A stretch of 64,000 nt of DNA from Fodinibacter sp963730365 (GTDB lineage: Bacteria > Actinomycetota > Actinomycetes > Actinomycetales > Dermatophilaceae), in the NCBI GenBank assembly GCA_963730365.1, contig CAVSRM010000010.1, forward strand, positions 310,001-374,000, given 5' to 3'. The position numbers and the translations under genes were made by a program. Position 1 is the stretch's first letter. Each line of letters opens with the position of its first letter. Positions 51,788 to 59,985 of this stretch are shown piece by piece. Under the pieces are notes generated by a model. That model saw nothing but the letters and a program-made list of their open reading frames with translations. It ran no database searches and was not told where the DNA came from.

Positions 51788-51813
51788 TGTTCTTTCGGAC
51801 AGAACACTTGTTC
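51788..51813 (-). promoter_or_regulatory. Nested TGTTC/GAACA palindromes before the XRE-cupin gene
   Basis: TGTTCT (51788-51793) and AGAACA (51801-51806) are a 6-7-6 dyad; GAACACTTGTTC (51802-51813) is a 5-2-5 dyad sharing the middle half-site. They sit 19 bases upstream of the start codon, where an autoregulatory operator would be expected. Confidence 0.55.
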
Positions 51814-51880
51814 AGGCCGATTGTAAACATGGTAGGGAGTTCGGGCGTCGGACACGGGGTGTTCGCCCGAGCCGCAGCGG

Positions 51881-53254
51881 TCAGGCCAGGATCTGCACCG
51901 GCCTCTCGAGGAGGGAGAGGAAGGTCCGCATCCACGCCGCCGCGGACGCGCCGTCGACCGGTCGATGATCCACGGAGAGCACCAGGTGAAGCACCCGGCC
52001 GACGCCGAGGCCGCCCTCTCGTACGACCGGTTCCTCACGGATCGCACCCACCGAGAGGATCGACGCGTGGGGCGGGTTGATGATCGCCGAGAACTCCTCG
52101 ACCCCGAACATCCCCAGGTTGCTGAGGCTGACCGTGCCCCCTTCGAGCTCGCGCTGCTTGAGGGTTCCGGCATCGGCCCGCTCGGCGAAGGCTCGAACCG
52201 CCTCCGCGACCTGCGTGATGCTCATCGTGTCGACTCCACGCAGGACCGGGGTCACGAGCCCACGCTCGCTCGCGATGGCCACGGCGATGTCGACGTGCTC
52301 GAACGCGCGGACGGCGTCATGGGTCCAGATCACGTTCATCTCCGGGTGCCGGCGATGTGCCACGGCCACGGCCTTGACCAGGAGGTCGTTGAAGGAGACC
52401 TTCACCGGTGTGTCGCCATTGAGCTGCGCGCGCAACGCGATCAGCGCCTCGACGTTCGCCGTGCCCCGGACGTAGAAGTGCGGAACGGTCTGCTTGCTCT
52501 CGGTCAGGCGCGCTGCGACGGCGCGGCGCACACGGGTGTGCGGTGCGTCGGTGAACCCGTCCGTGGCGCCGCCCGCGGGGTCGGCCGCCGGCGACTTCCG
52601 CGGCCGGGACCGAGCTGGGTCAGTCGTCGGCGGTTGCGCCGCAGCGGTCGACCCGCCGGTGCCACCGGCCAACGCGGCCTCGACGTCCCGCTTGCGGATC
52701 CGGCCCTTCGGTCCGGTGCCCACCAACTGCGACGCGTCGAGCCCGGCTTCGGTGGCGAGCCGCCGGGCGAGCGGGCTGATGAACAGCCGGGACCGGGAGG
52801 CGGCCGTGGCGGACGGCGACGGGGCCTCCCCCGCACCGTCGCCATCGGGCTGCTCGGTCTCGTCGGGCGCGGCACCTCCCTCGGCCGTAGCTCCCCCTTC
52901 GGGATGCTCGGTCTCGTCGGTGGCGGCACCTCCTGCCGGCCTACCGGCATCCCCGTGGCCGGGGTCCAGCTCGTCGAGGAGCGCGTCGACGTCGGGGACG
53001 TCTTCACCGGGCTCGCCGATGACGGCGATGGGGGCTCCGACGGCGACCTCGGCGCCCGCCTTGACGAGGGCGCGCAGGATCACCCCGGCCGACTCGGCCT
53101 CCACCTCGACGACGGCCTTGTCCGTCTCGATGGTGGCGAGCGGGTCACTGGCCGAGAACTCCTCGTTGACGGCGACGGACCAGTCCTGGAGCACGGCGTG
53201 GTCCGAGCCCGCGGCGACCTCGGGCATCCGCAACAGGTGGGCCACGTCAGCCAC
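51881..53254 (-). CDS. 2-oxoacid dehydrogenase E2 (dihydrolipoyl acyltransferase)
   Basis: 457 residues from GTG 53254, overlapping the E1 stop; GTG 53245 is an alternative. One lipoyl domain (residues 3-80) carries Lys46 in ETDKAVVEVE. A long Ala/Pro/Glu/Thr linker follows, then the E3-binding domain (SPLARRLATEAGLDASQLVG with GPKGRIRKRDV), and the catalytic domain ending with DHRPVDG (His430, Asp434). It moves the acyl group from E1 to CoA. No E3 (lipoamide dehydrogenase) is in the window, so a shared E3 must serve it. Confidence 0.92.
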   Translation of the reverse strand: MADVAHLLRMPEVAAGSDHAVLQDWSVAVNEEFSASDPLATIETDKAVVEVEAESAGVILRALVKAGAEVAVGAPIAVIGEPGEDVPDVDALLDELDPGHGDAGRPAGGAATDETEHPEGGATAEGGAAPDETEQPDGDGAGEAPSPSATAASRSRLFISPLARRLATEAGLDASQLVGTGPKGRIRKRDVEAALAGGTGGSTAAAQPPTTDPARSRPRKSPAADPAGGATDGFTDAPHTRVRRAVAARLTESKQTVPHFYVRGTANVEALIALRAQLNGDTPVKVSFNDLLVKAVAVAHRRHPEMNVIWTHDAVRAFEHVDIAVAIASERGLVTPVLRGVDTMSITQVAEAVRAFAERADAGTLKQRELEGGTVSLSNLGMFGVEEFSAIINPPHASILSVGAIREEPVVREGGLGVGRVLHLVLSVDHRPVDGASAAAWMRTFLSLLERPVQILA

Positions 53255-55421
53255 CCGCCAGCTGCTCGAGCGCCGTGGCGACCTCTTCCGACCGCGCGAT
53301 CGCGGCCCGCTCGAGCACCTTGCTGATGCTGGGCGAGGCCTCACCACCGGTGACGCGCTCGATGGGCGCGTCCAGCCAGTCGAAGAACCGGCGTTGGATC
53401 TCGTCCGCCAGCCAGCCGCCGTAGGACGTTCCCACGGCTCCCTGCTCGGCGATGAGGACGTTGTTCGTCTTCTTGATGCTCTCGCCGATGGTGTCCCAGT
53501 CGATGCTCGCCCGGTCCAGCCAGCGCAGGTCGATGACCTCGGCATCCGAGCCCGTCGTCTCGACGGCGTCCAGGACGTACCGGGTCATCGCGAGGTAGGT
53601 GAGGATCGTCAGGCCGTTGCCCTCGCGCCGGACTGCGGCTCTGCCGACCGGCAGGCAGTAGTCGAGGTCGTCGACCGGCGCGTCACCGGTCGCGGTGTAG
53701 AGGTCGACGTGCTCGAGCACCACCACGGGGTCCTTGCACCGCAACGCGCTGTTGAAGAGGCCGACGTAGTCGCGCGGGCTCGACGGCGCGACGACCCGCC
53801 AGCCGGGTGCCGTCACCATCACCCCGGCAGGGTCCATCGAGTGTTGCGAGCCGTATCCGGTGCCCATCGCCACCTTGCTCCGGAGCACGACGGGCACATC
53901 GTCGTCGCCGCCGAACATGTGTCGCGCCTTCCCGATCTGATTGAACAGCTGGTCTGCCGCCACCCACATGAAGTCGGCGTACATGAACTCGATCACCGGC
54001 GTGAAGCGACCGTCCAGGGCGATCCCCCCGGCGAGGCCGGTGAAGGCGTTCTCGCTGATCGGGGTGCCGAGGATTCGGTCCGGGAAGCGTTCGGCGAGGC
54101 CACGGGTGGCTCCGTTGGTGCCGCCCTTGAGCCGGTGGACGTCCTCGCCGAGGACGATGACCGAGTCGTCGGTCTCCATCCGCCGACCGATGACGGCGGC
54201 GATGGTGTCGACGAACCTCGCCTCCTCCACCTCGAGGCTCGACTCGTTGCCGAGCACGGGCGCACCGGAGAACTCACTGAGGTCACCCCGGACGCCCACG
54301 TCGACGAAGTCGGGGTCGGGCCACTCCGCCGGCTTGATCCGTCGCTGACCCGGCCTCCCCCCGGGAAGCGGCTCGAGGATGACCTTCCCGACCTCCTCCA
54401 TGAGCGCTCCGGCCGTGGCGACGAAGCCGTCGATGGCGTCCTGGTCGAGGAGACCGCGGCGGACGAGGTGACCGGTCACCTGGGCGATGGGGTCGCGCGC
54501 GCGCCAGGACGCCTCCTCCTCCTTGCTGCGATATCCGAAGGCGGAGCCCGGGAACCCGCCGTTCTGGTGGAAGTAGCGGTACACGTCCAGTTCCACGACC
54601 GCCGGGCCGCGACCACTGCGCATGTGATCCACCGCCTGGGACATCGCGTGGTAGGTCGCCAGCGGATTCATGCCGTCGACCTTCCAGCTCGCGATCCCGA
54701 ACCCCGGCCCCCGCGCGGACAGCCTGGGCTCACCGGTCGCCTCCTCCACGCTGGTGGACACCGCGTACTGGTTGTTCTCGATGGCGAAGCACACCGGCAG
54801 CTTCCAGGCCGCCGACAGGTTGAACGTCTCGAGCGTCGAGCCGATGTTGGCCGCTCCGTCACCGAAGTACGTGACCGCGACGCGGTCGGTGCCGGCATGG
54901 AGGTGGGACCACGCCGAGCCGGCCGCCAGCGGGACTCCTCCACCGACGATGGCGTTGGTGCCGATGGCCCCTGCGTCCTTCCACTGCAGGTGCATCGAGC
55001 CGCCTCGACCGTGGCTGAAGCCCCGGTCCAGGCCGCAGATCTCCGCGAGGCTGCGCAGCAGTGCCCCACGCACGTCGTCGGAGACCTCGTCCGCGACAGG
55101 AACCCCGTCAGGGGCCACGTGCTGGAGGACCTTCGCGAGGAACTGGTGGTGTCCTCGGTGCGAGCCGTTCACCGTGTCGCCCGCGCCGAGGGCCAGCACC
55201 GTGCCGACGGCACCGCCCTCCTGCCCGATGCTCGAGTGCGCGGGGCCGTGGACGAGGCCCGCTGCCGCGAGCTCGAGGACGTACTCCTCGAAGGAGCGGA
55301 TCAGTTGGAGGTGGGTGAACATCGTCAGCAGGAGCGACGGCTCGGCCGCGTCCCAGTCCGCGTCGTCCACGACCACCTCGGACCAGGACGCGTCGGTCTC
55401 CAGGGGGAGGTTCTCGGCCAT
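53247..55421 (-). CDS. 2-oxoacid (acetoin-type) dehydrogenase E1, fused alpha and beta subunits
   Basis: 724 residues from ATG 55421 (GGAGGA site). Residues 30-350 are the alpha part: HSSIGQEGGAVG, SHGRGGSMHL (137-146) and the thiamine diphosphate motif GDGAANIG...ENNQ (187-218). Residues about 395-724 are the beta part: VLGEDVHRLKGGTNGATRGL, PISENAFTGLAGGIALDG and FMYADF. Many such enzymes keep alpha and beta as separate genes; here they are one chain. It decarboxylates a 2-oxoacid, or acetoin, onto the E2 lipoyl group. The gene is divergent from the VOC-GntR pair and followed at once by E2. Confidence 0.92.
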   Translation of the reverse strand: MAENLPLETDASWSEVVVDDADWDAAEPSLLLTMFTHLQLIRSFEEYVLELAAAGLVHGPAHSSIGQEGGAVGTVLALGAGDTVNGSHRGHHQFLAKVLQHVAPDGVPVADEVSDDVRGALLRSLAEICGLDRGFSHGRGGSMHLQWKDAGAIGTNAIVGGGVPLAAGSAWSHLHAGTDRVAVTYFGDGAANIGSTLETFNLSAAWKLPVCFAIENNQYAVSTSVEEATGEPRLSARGPGFGIASWKVDGMNPLATYHAMSQAVDHMRSGRGPAVVELDVYRYFHQNGGFPGSAFGYRSKEEEASWRARDPIAQVTGHLVRRGLLDQDAIDGFVATAGALMEEVGKVILEPLPGGRPGQRRIKPAEWPDPDFVDVGVRGDLSEFSGAPVLGNESSLEVEEARFVDTIAAVIGRRMETDDSVIVLGEDVHRLKGGTNGATRGLAERFPDRILGTPISENAFTGLAGGIALDGRFTPVIEFMYADFMWVAADQLFNQIGKARHMFGGDDDVPVVLRSKVAMGTGYGSQHSMDPAGVMVTAPGWRVVAPSSPRDYVGLFNSALRCKDPVVVLEHVDLYTATGDAPVDDLDYCLPVGRAAVRREGNGLTILTYLAMTRYVLDAVETTGSDAEVIDLRWLDRASIDWDTIGESIKKTNNVLIAEQGAVGTSYGGWLADEIQRRFFDWLDAPIERVTGGEASPSISKVLERAAIARSEEVATALEQLAGG

Positions 55422-55548
55422 GGCTGTCCTCCAAGGGTTGTCGGCACACACTCTGTTATGGATCCATTGGAACCGAAGATCTCTGCACAGTGCGCTCAGG
55501 AGGTCTACAGTAGGGGCATCAATGGATCCACTGCAAGGAGCCCCCGCC
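55422..55548. promoter_or_regulatory. Divergent promoter region with two GntR-type palindromes
   Basis: ATGGATCCAT (55458-55467) and ATGGATCCAC (55522-55531) share the core TGGATCCA and lie 37 bases before the E1 start and 18 bases before the VOC start. CTGCAC (55483) and TACAGT (55506) at 17-base spacing are a possible promoter for the VOC-GntR pair. The GntR protein encoded next is the obvious candidate to bind both. Confidence 0.6.
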
Positions 55549-56058
55549 ATGCCCGTGACACGCATCCCCGGGTTGACACGGTTGGACCACCTCGGGATCA
55601 CGGTGCCTGACCTGGCCGAGGCGCACGTGTTCTTCACCGAGGTCCTGGGCTGCGAGTACATGTACCGCCTCGGCCCCTTCCAGGACTCCGGGCACTGGAT
55701 GAGCGAGCACCTCGGCGTCGATGACCGGGCGGTGATGCGCCGCCTGCACTTCTACCGGCTGGGTGGTCAGGCGGTCTTCGAGGTGTTCGAGTACGAGGCG
55801 CCCGACCAGCGCGCCGACCCTCCCCTGAACAGCGACGTCGGCGGTCACCACGTCGCGTTGTACGTCACGGACCTCGACGAGGCGATCACGGCGCTGAGGA
55901 GCAACGGACTGCGGGTCCTCGGCGAGCCCACGACGAGCCGCGGGGCCAGCGAGGGCCAGCGGTGGATCTACTTCCTCTCGCCGTGGGGCATGCAGTTCGA
56001 GCTAGTGTCCTACCCCCAGGGGAAAGCCTTCGACAGAAACCCCTCAGCCTTCGAGTGA
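55549..56058 (+). CDS. VOC-family (glyoxalase-fold) protein
   Basis: 169 residues from ATG 55549 with AAGGAG at eight bases. TRLDHLGITVPDLAEAHVFF is the first module start (metal His in DHLG), GGHHVALYVTDLDEAITAL the second, and FLSPWGMQFELVSYPQG the C-terminal strand with the metal glutamate. It resembles lactoylglutathione-lyase-like or methylmalonyl-CoA epimerase-like proteins. It is co-directional with the GntR gene 16 bases downstream, and its product may detoxify or isomerise an intermediate of the adjacent pathway. Confidence 0.83.
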   Translation: MPVTRIPGLTRLDHLGITVPDLAEAHVFFTEVLGCEYMYRLGPFQDSGHWMSEHLGVDDRAVMRRLHFYRLGGQAVFEVFEYEAPDQRADPPLNSDVGGHHVALYVTDLDEAITALRSNGLRVLGEPTTSRGASEGQRWIYFLSPWGMQFELVSYPQGKAFDRNPSAFE

Positions 56059-56074
56059 CCCGATCGGAACCGAT

Positions 56075-56791
56075 GTGAGCGACCTGAGCCCCCCTACGGG
56101 CGCACCCGTCGCCAGCCAGCGCATCGCGGCGGCACTGGCCGAGAAGATCCTCGCCGGCGACCTGGCGCCCGGCGCGAGGATCAAGCAGGACGAGCTGGCG
56201 GAGGAGCTGCACACCAGCCGGATCCCGGTGCGTGAGGCGCTGCGGATCCTCGCGGCCCGCGGCCTGGTCACCCTGAGGTCGAACTCGGGAGCGTGGGTCG
56301 CACAGATGAGCCGACAGGACCTGGACGTCTCCTACAAGATCCGCGAGCGGCTCGAGCCGCTGCTCCTCGAGGAGAGCCTCACCCACCTGACCGACGCCCA
56401 CGTGGCGAGGATGCGTTCGCTCCAGGACGACATCGAGGCCAACGACGACGTCGAACGCTTCCTCGTCCTGGACCGCCAGCTGCACTGGACCTCGTACTCC
56501 GGGCACCGGGCACCGCATCTGGCGGACATCATCGAGAGGCTGTGGGACACGACCCAGCACTATCGCCGCGCCTACACCCGGCTGGCGGGCAGCAGGCGCT
56601 CGTGGATCATCAACGCCGAGCACCGCCTGCTCATCGAGGCGGTCGCCGAACGCGATGTCGAGGGTGCGTGTGTCACGCTGACCCAGCACATCCGTCGAAC
56701 CCGCGTCGAGCTCGCCGGCCACGCGGACCTGTTCCCGGACGATCCTGCTCCGCGAGGACGAGGCAGCACCTCGCCGTGGACCTCGGCCTGA
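56075..56791 (+). CDS. GntR-family regulator (FCD/FadR subfamily)
   Basis: 238 residues. The winged helix (about residues 15-80) shows LAPGARIKQDELAEELHTSR and PVREALRILAARGLV, the GntR signature. The C-terminal all-helical FCD domain (about 85-215) has the metal/ligand pattern LDRQLHW, HRAPH and NAEHRLLIEAV. It starts at GTG 56075. It probably represses both its own VOC-GntR transcript and the divergent E1-E2 operon through the TGGATCCA sites. Acidic ligands such as 2-oxo- or hydroxyacids are usual for this group. Confidence 0.9.
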   Translation: MSDLSPPTGAPVASQRIAAALAEKILAGDLAPGARIKQDELAEELHTSRIPVREALRILAARGLVTLRSNSGAWVAQMSRQDLDVSYKIRERLEPLLLEESLTHLTDAHVARMRSLQDDIEANDDVERFLVLDRQLHWTSYSGHRAPHLADIIERLWDTTQHYRRAYTRLAGSRRSWIINAEHRLLIEAVAERDVEGACVTLTQHIRRTRVELAGHADLFPDDPAPRGRGSTSPWTSA

Positions 56792-56845
56792 CGCGAGCGG
56801 ACGGCCACACGGCCACCCACGGACAGAGGGCCGGCATCGGTCGGG

Positions 56846-57115
56846 TCAGCCTCCGGAGGGCTCCCTGACCTCGTCCCTGTCGACCTCGCCGTCGATGAGG
56901 TCCTCTCCAGCGGCGACCAGCAGCGGATGGAGGTCGGTGTCTCCTCGTCGGATGCGGGCGAGGAGCTCCTGACGCATGCGGGGGTCCCAGAACTTCCGGA
57001 TGTGGGTGGCGACCTCGGACGCCGCCTCGTCCGGGGGCAGAGCCTCGAAGTTCCGGACCAGGTCGTGCCCGAGGCGCACCACGGGCGGGACCTGGTGGCT
57101 CCCTGGGGCGCTCAC
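56846..57115 (-). CDS. fdsD: Formate dehydrogenase delta subunit
   Basis: 89 residues from GTG 57115, overlapping the alpha-subunit stop by four bases. VVRLGHDLVRNFEALP and VATHIRKFWDPRMRQELLARI (the IxxFWxPRM core) identify the small FdsD family. It accompanies soluble NAD-dependent formate dehydrogenases and is needed for stable or active enzyme. It is the last gene of the operon and converges on the GntR gene. Confidence 0.88.
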   Translation of the reverse strand: MSAPGSHQVPPVVRLGHDLVRNFEALPPDEAASEVATHIRKFWDPRMRQELLARIRRGDTDLHPLLVAAGEDLIDGEVDRDEVREPSGG

Positions 57116-59985
57116 CTGCTCGGCGCCGTCGTCGGGGCCGTAACACCGACCACGTCGCGGGTCGCCCGCTCGCTCGACTCGGCTGCAGCGGCTGCACGGG
57201 CGGCCTCGGTGACCACCTCGACCTGGACGGCGGTCACCTTGTACTCCGGGCAGTTCGTCGCCCAGTCGGAGTTCTCGGTCGTCACGACGTTCGCGCCCGT
57301 CACGGGGTGGTGGAACGTCGTGTAGACGACGCCGGCCGGCATCCGGTCCGACACCAGGGCGGTGAGCCGGGTGGTGCCCACCCGGGAGGAGAGCTCGACG
57401 ACGTCGCCGGAGGTGACGCCGCGCACCTCGGCGTCGGACGGGTGGATCTCGAGCACGTCCTCGGGGTGCCAGGTCGAGTTGGCGGTTCGCCGTGTCTGGG
57501 CCCCGACGTTGTACTGCGAGAGGATGCGCCCCGTCGTGAGCACCAGGGGGTAGCGCCGGTTCGCCCGCTCGGTCGTGGGCACGTAGACGGTCGAGGTGAG
57601 CTGGCCCTTGCCGCGCACGAACTCGCCGACGTGCATGGTCGGTGTGCCGCGCGGGGCGACGTCCGTGACCGGCCACTGCATCGAGCCCTCGGCGTCGAGC
57701 CGGGCGAAGGAGACGCCCGCGAAGGTCGGTGTCGTGGCGGCGATCTCGTCCATGATCTCGGCCGGTGAGGCGTAGGACATCGGGTAGCCCATCGCCGTGG
57801 CGATGTCACAGACCACCTCCCACTCGTCCTTGCCGACCCTGCTCGGCATGATCGGGCGCACCCGGTTGATGCGCCGCTCGGCGTTGGTGAAGGTGCCGTC
57901 CTTCTCGAGGAAGGAGGCCCCGGGCAGGAACACGTGCGCGAACCGTGCTGTCTCGTTGAGGAACAGGTCGTGCACGACGACGAGCTCCATCGCACGAAGG
58001 GCTGCCTCGACGTGCGCGGTGTTGGGGTCGGACTGGGCGATGTCCTCGCCCTGCACGTAGAGGCCCTTGAACGACCCGCCGACCGCCGAGTCGAACATGT
58101 TGGGGATGCGCAGGCCCGGCTCGGGCTGGATCCGCACGCCCCAGAGCGACTCGTAGATCTCGCGCACCTCGGGACGAGACACGTGGCGGTAGCCCGGCAG
58201 CTCGTGCGGGAAGGAGCCCATGTCGCACGAGCCCTGGACGTTGTTCTGCCCGCGCAGCGGGTTGACGCCGACGCCCTCACGCCCGAGGTTCCCGGTGAGC
58301 ATGGCGAGGTTCGCCAGCCCCATGACCATCGTCGAGCCCTGGCTGTGCTCGGTGACCCCCAGCCCGTAGTAGATGGCCGAGTTCGGCCCCGCTGCGTACA
58401 GCCGCGCGGCGGCGCGCAGGTCGGCTGCCGGGATGCCGGTCTCGTCCTCGGTGGCCTCGGGTGAGTGCTCCGGGCGCGCGATGAACTCGAGGAAGGCATC
58501 GGCATCCTCGCAACGCGAGCGCACGAAGCCGTCGTCCCAGAGTCCCTCGGTGACGATTACGTGACACATCGCGTTGACGAAGGCGACGTTGGTGCCGGGG
58601 CGCACGGGCAGGTGGAAGGCCGCCTCGACGTGCGGGGAGCGCACCAGGTCGATGCGCCGCGGGTCGGCGACGATCACCTGTGCGCCCTCTCGCAGGCGGC
58701 GCTTCATCCGCGACGCGAACACCGGGTGGGCATCGGTCGGGTTGGCGCCGATGACGAGCATCACGTCGGCCGACTCGACCGAGGCGAAGTCCTGGGTACC
58801 GGCCGAGGTGCCGAACGCGTGGTTGAGGCCGTACCCGGTGGGAGAGTGGCAGACCCGCGCGCAGGTGTCGATGTTGTTGTTGCCGAAGGCGGCTCGCACC
58901 ATCTTCTGCACGACGTACACCTCCTCGTTGGTGCAGCGCGAGGAGGAGATGCCGCCGATGGAGCCAATGCCGTGCTTCTCCTGGATACCGCGGAACCCCG
59001 AGGCGACCCGGTCGATGGCCTCCTCCCAGGACACGACCCGCCACTCGTCGTCGATGGAGTCGCGCACCATCGGCTCCATCTGCCGGTCCTCGTGCGCGGT
59101 GTACCCGTAGGCGAAGCGGCCCTTGACGCAGGAGTGTCCCTCGTTCGCGCCACCGTCCTTCCACGGCATCATCCGCACGACGCGCGTCGCGTCACCCTCG
59201 CCCTGCACCTCGGCCTTGAACGAGCAGCCGACCCCGCAGTAGGCGCAGGTCGTGATGACCGAGCGGGTCGGCATCCCCAGCTCGACGACCGACTTCTCGG
59301 TGAGCGCGTCGGTGGGGCAGGCCTGCACGCACGAACCGCACGACACGCACTCGGAGGACAGGAAGTCGGTGCCACCCGGGGTGATCCGGGAGTCGAACCC
59401 GCGACCCTGCACCGTAAGGGCGAACGTCCCCTGGGTCTCGTCGCAGGCGCGGACGCAGCGTGAGCAGACGATGCAGGCCGCGGGGTCGTAGGTGAAGTAG
59501 GGGTTGGTGGTGTCGGCAGCCTCCTCGAGGTGCGAGGCGCCGTCGAAGCCGTAGCGCACCTCCGCCACGCCGGTCTCCCGCGCCAGGTCCTGCATCTCGC
59601 AGCTGCCGCGCGCGCAGCCGGCGCAGTCCGTGGGGTGGTCGGAGAGGTAGAGCTCCATGACGCCGCGACGAAGCTGCTGCACCTGCTCGGTTCGCGTCGA
59701 GACGACCATGCCGTCTGTGCACGGGGTCGTGCACGAGGCGGGGGTGCCCTTGACCCCCTCGACCTCGACGAGGCACAGCCGACAGGAGCCGAACGCCGCG
59801 AGGGAGTCGGTGGCACACAGCTTGGGGACCTCGACCCCGGCGAGCCGGGCCGCCCGCATCACCGACGTGCCCGGCACCACCAGGACCTCGCGTCCGTCGA
59901 CAGTCACGTGCGCCGTGGGCTCACCCGCGGCGGCGGGGGTGCCGTGGTCGGCGGTCTCGAGGGCATCCTCGTCGATGGTGGTCAC
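57112..59985 (-). CDS. fdsA: NAD-dependent formate dehydrogenase alpha subunit (molybdenum or tungsten)
   Basis: 957 residues from GTG 59985 (overlap with beta stop). Order of domains: plant-type 2Fe-2S (CATDSLAAFGSCRLC...C), His/Cys 4Fe-4S (HPTDCAGCARGSC), two 4Fe-4S (CIVCSRCVRAC, CVSCGSCVQACP), then the molybdopterin part with another 4Fe-4S (CAYCGVGC). The metal ligand is cysteine in ARVCHSPT, not selenocysteine. The C-terminal MopB-binding barrel includes LVLTTGRILSQYN. It oxidises formate to CO2 and passes electrons to the FMN subunit. Length and clusters match the FdsA type. A dedicated sulfurtransferase FdhD is not in the window. Confidence 0.95.
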   Translation of the reverse strand: MTTIDEDALETADHGTPAAAGEPTAHVTVDGREVLVVPGTSVMRAARLAGVEVPKLCATDSLAAFGSCRLCLVEVEGVKGTPASCTTPCTDGMVVSTRTEQVQQLRRGVMELYLSDHPTDCAGCARGSCEMQDLARETGVAEVRYGFDGASHLEEAADTTNPYFTYDPAACIVCSRCVRACDETQGTFALTVQGRGFDSRITPGGTDFLSSECVSCGSCVQACPTDALTEKSVVELGMPTRSVITTCAYCGVGCSFKAEVQGEGDATRVVRMMPWKDGGANEGHSCVKGRFAYGYTAHEDRQMEPMVRDSIDDEWRVVSWEEAIDRVASGFRGIQEKHGIGSIGGISSSRCTNEEVYVVQKMVRAAFGNNNIDTCARVCHSPTGYGLNHAFGTSAGTQDFASVESADVMLVIGANPTDAHPVFASRMKRRLREGAQVIVADPRRIDLVRSPHVEAAFHLPVRPGTNVAFVNAMCHVIVTEGLWDDGFVRSRCEDADAFLEFIARPEHSPEATEDETGIPAADLRAAARLYAAGPNSAIYYGLGVTEHSQGSTMVMGLANLAMLTGNLGREGVGVNPLRGQNNVQGSCDMGSFPHELPGYRHVSRPEVREIYESLWGVRIQPEPGLRIPNMFDSAVGGSFKGLYVQGEDIAQSDPNTAHVEAALRAMELVVVHDLFLNETARFAHVFLPGASFLEKDGTFTNAERRINRVRPIMPSRVGKDEWEVVCDIATAMGYPMSYASPAEIMDEIAATTPTFAGVSFARLDAEGSMQWPVTDVAPRGTPTMHVGEFVRGKGQLTSTVYVPTTERANRRYPLVLTTGRILSQYNVGAQTRRTANSTWHPEDVLEIHPSDAEVRGVTSGDVVELSSRVGTTRLTALVSDRMPAGVVYTTFHHPVTGANVVTTENSDWATNCPEYKVTAVQVEVVTEAARAAAAAESSERATRDVVGVTAPTTAPSR

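Noticed and set aside
59380..59420. tRNA-like T-arm (GGGTTCGACTCCC on the minus strand)
   Set aside because: It lies inside fdsA and encodes the conserved GRGFDSRITP segment; no acceptor, D or anticodon arms can be folded around it.
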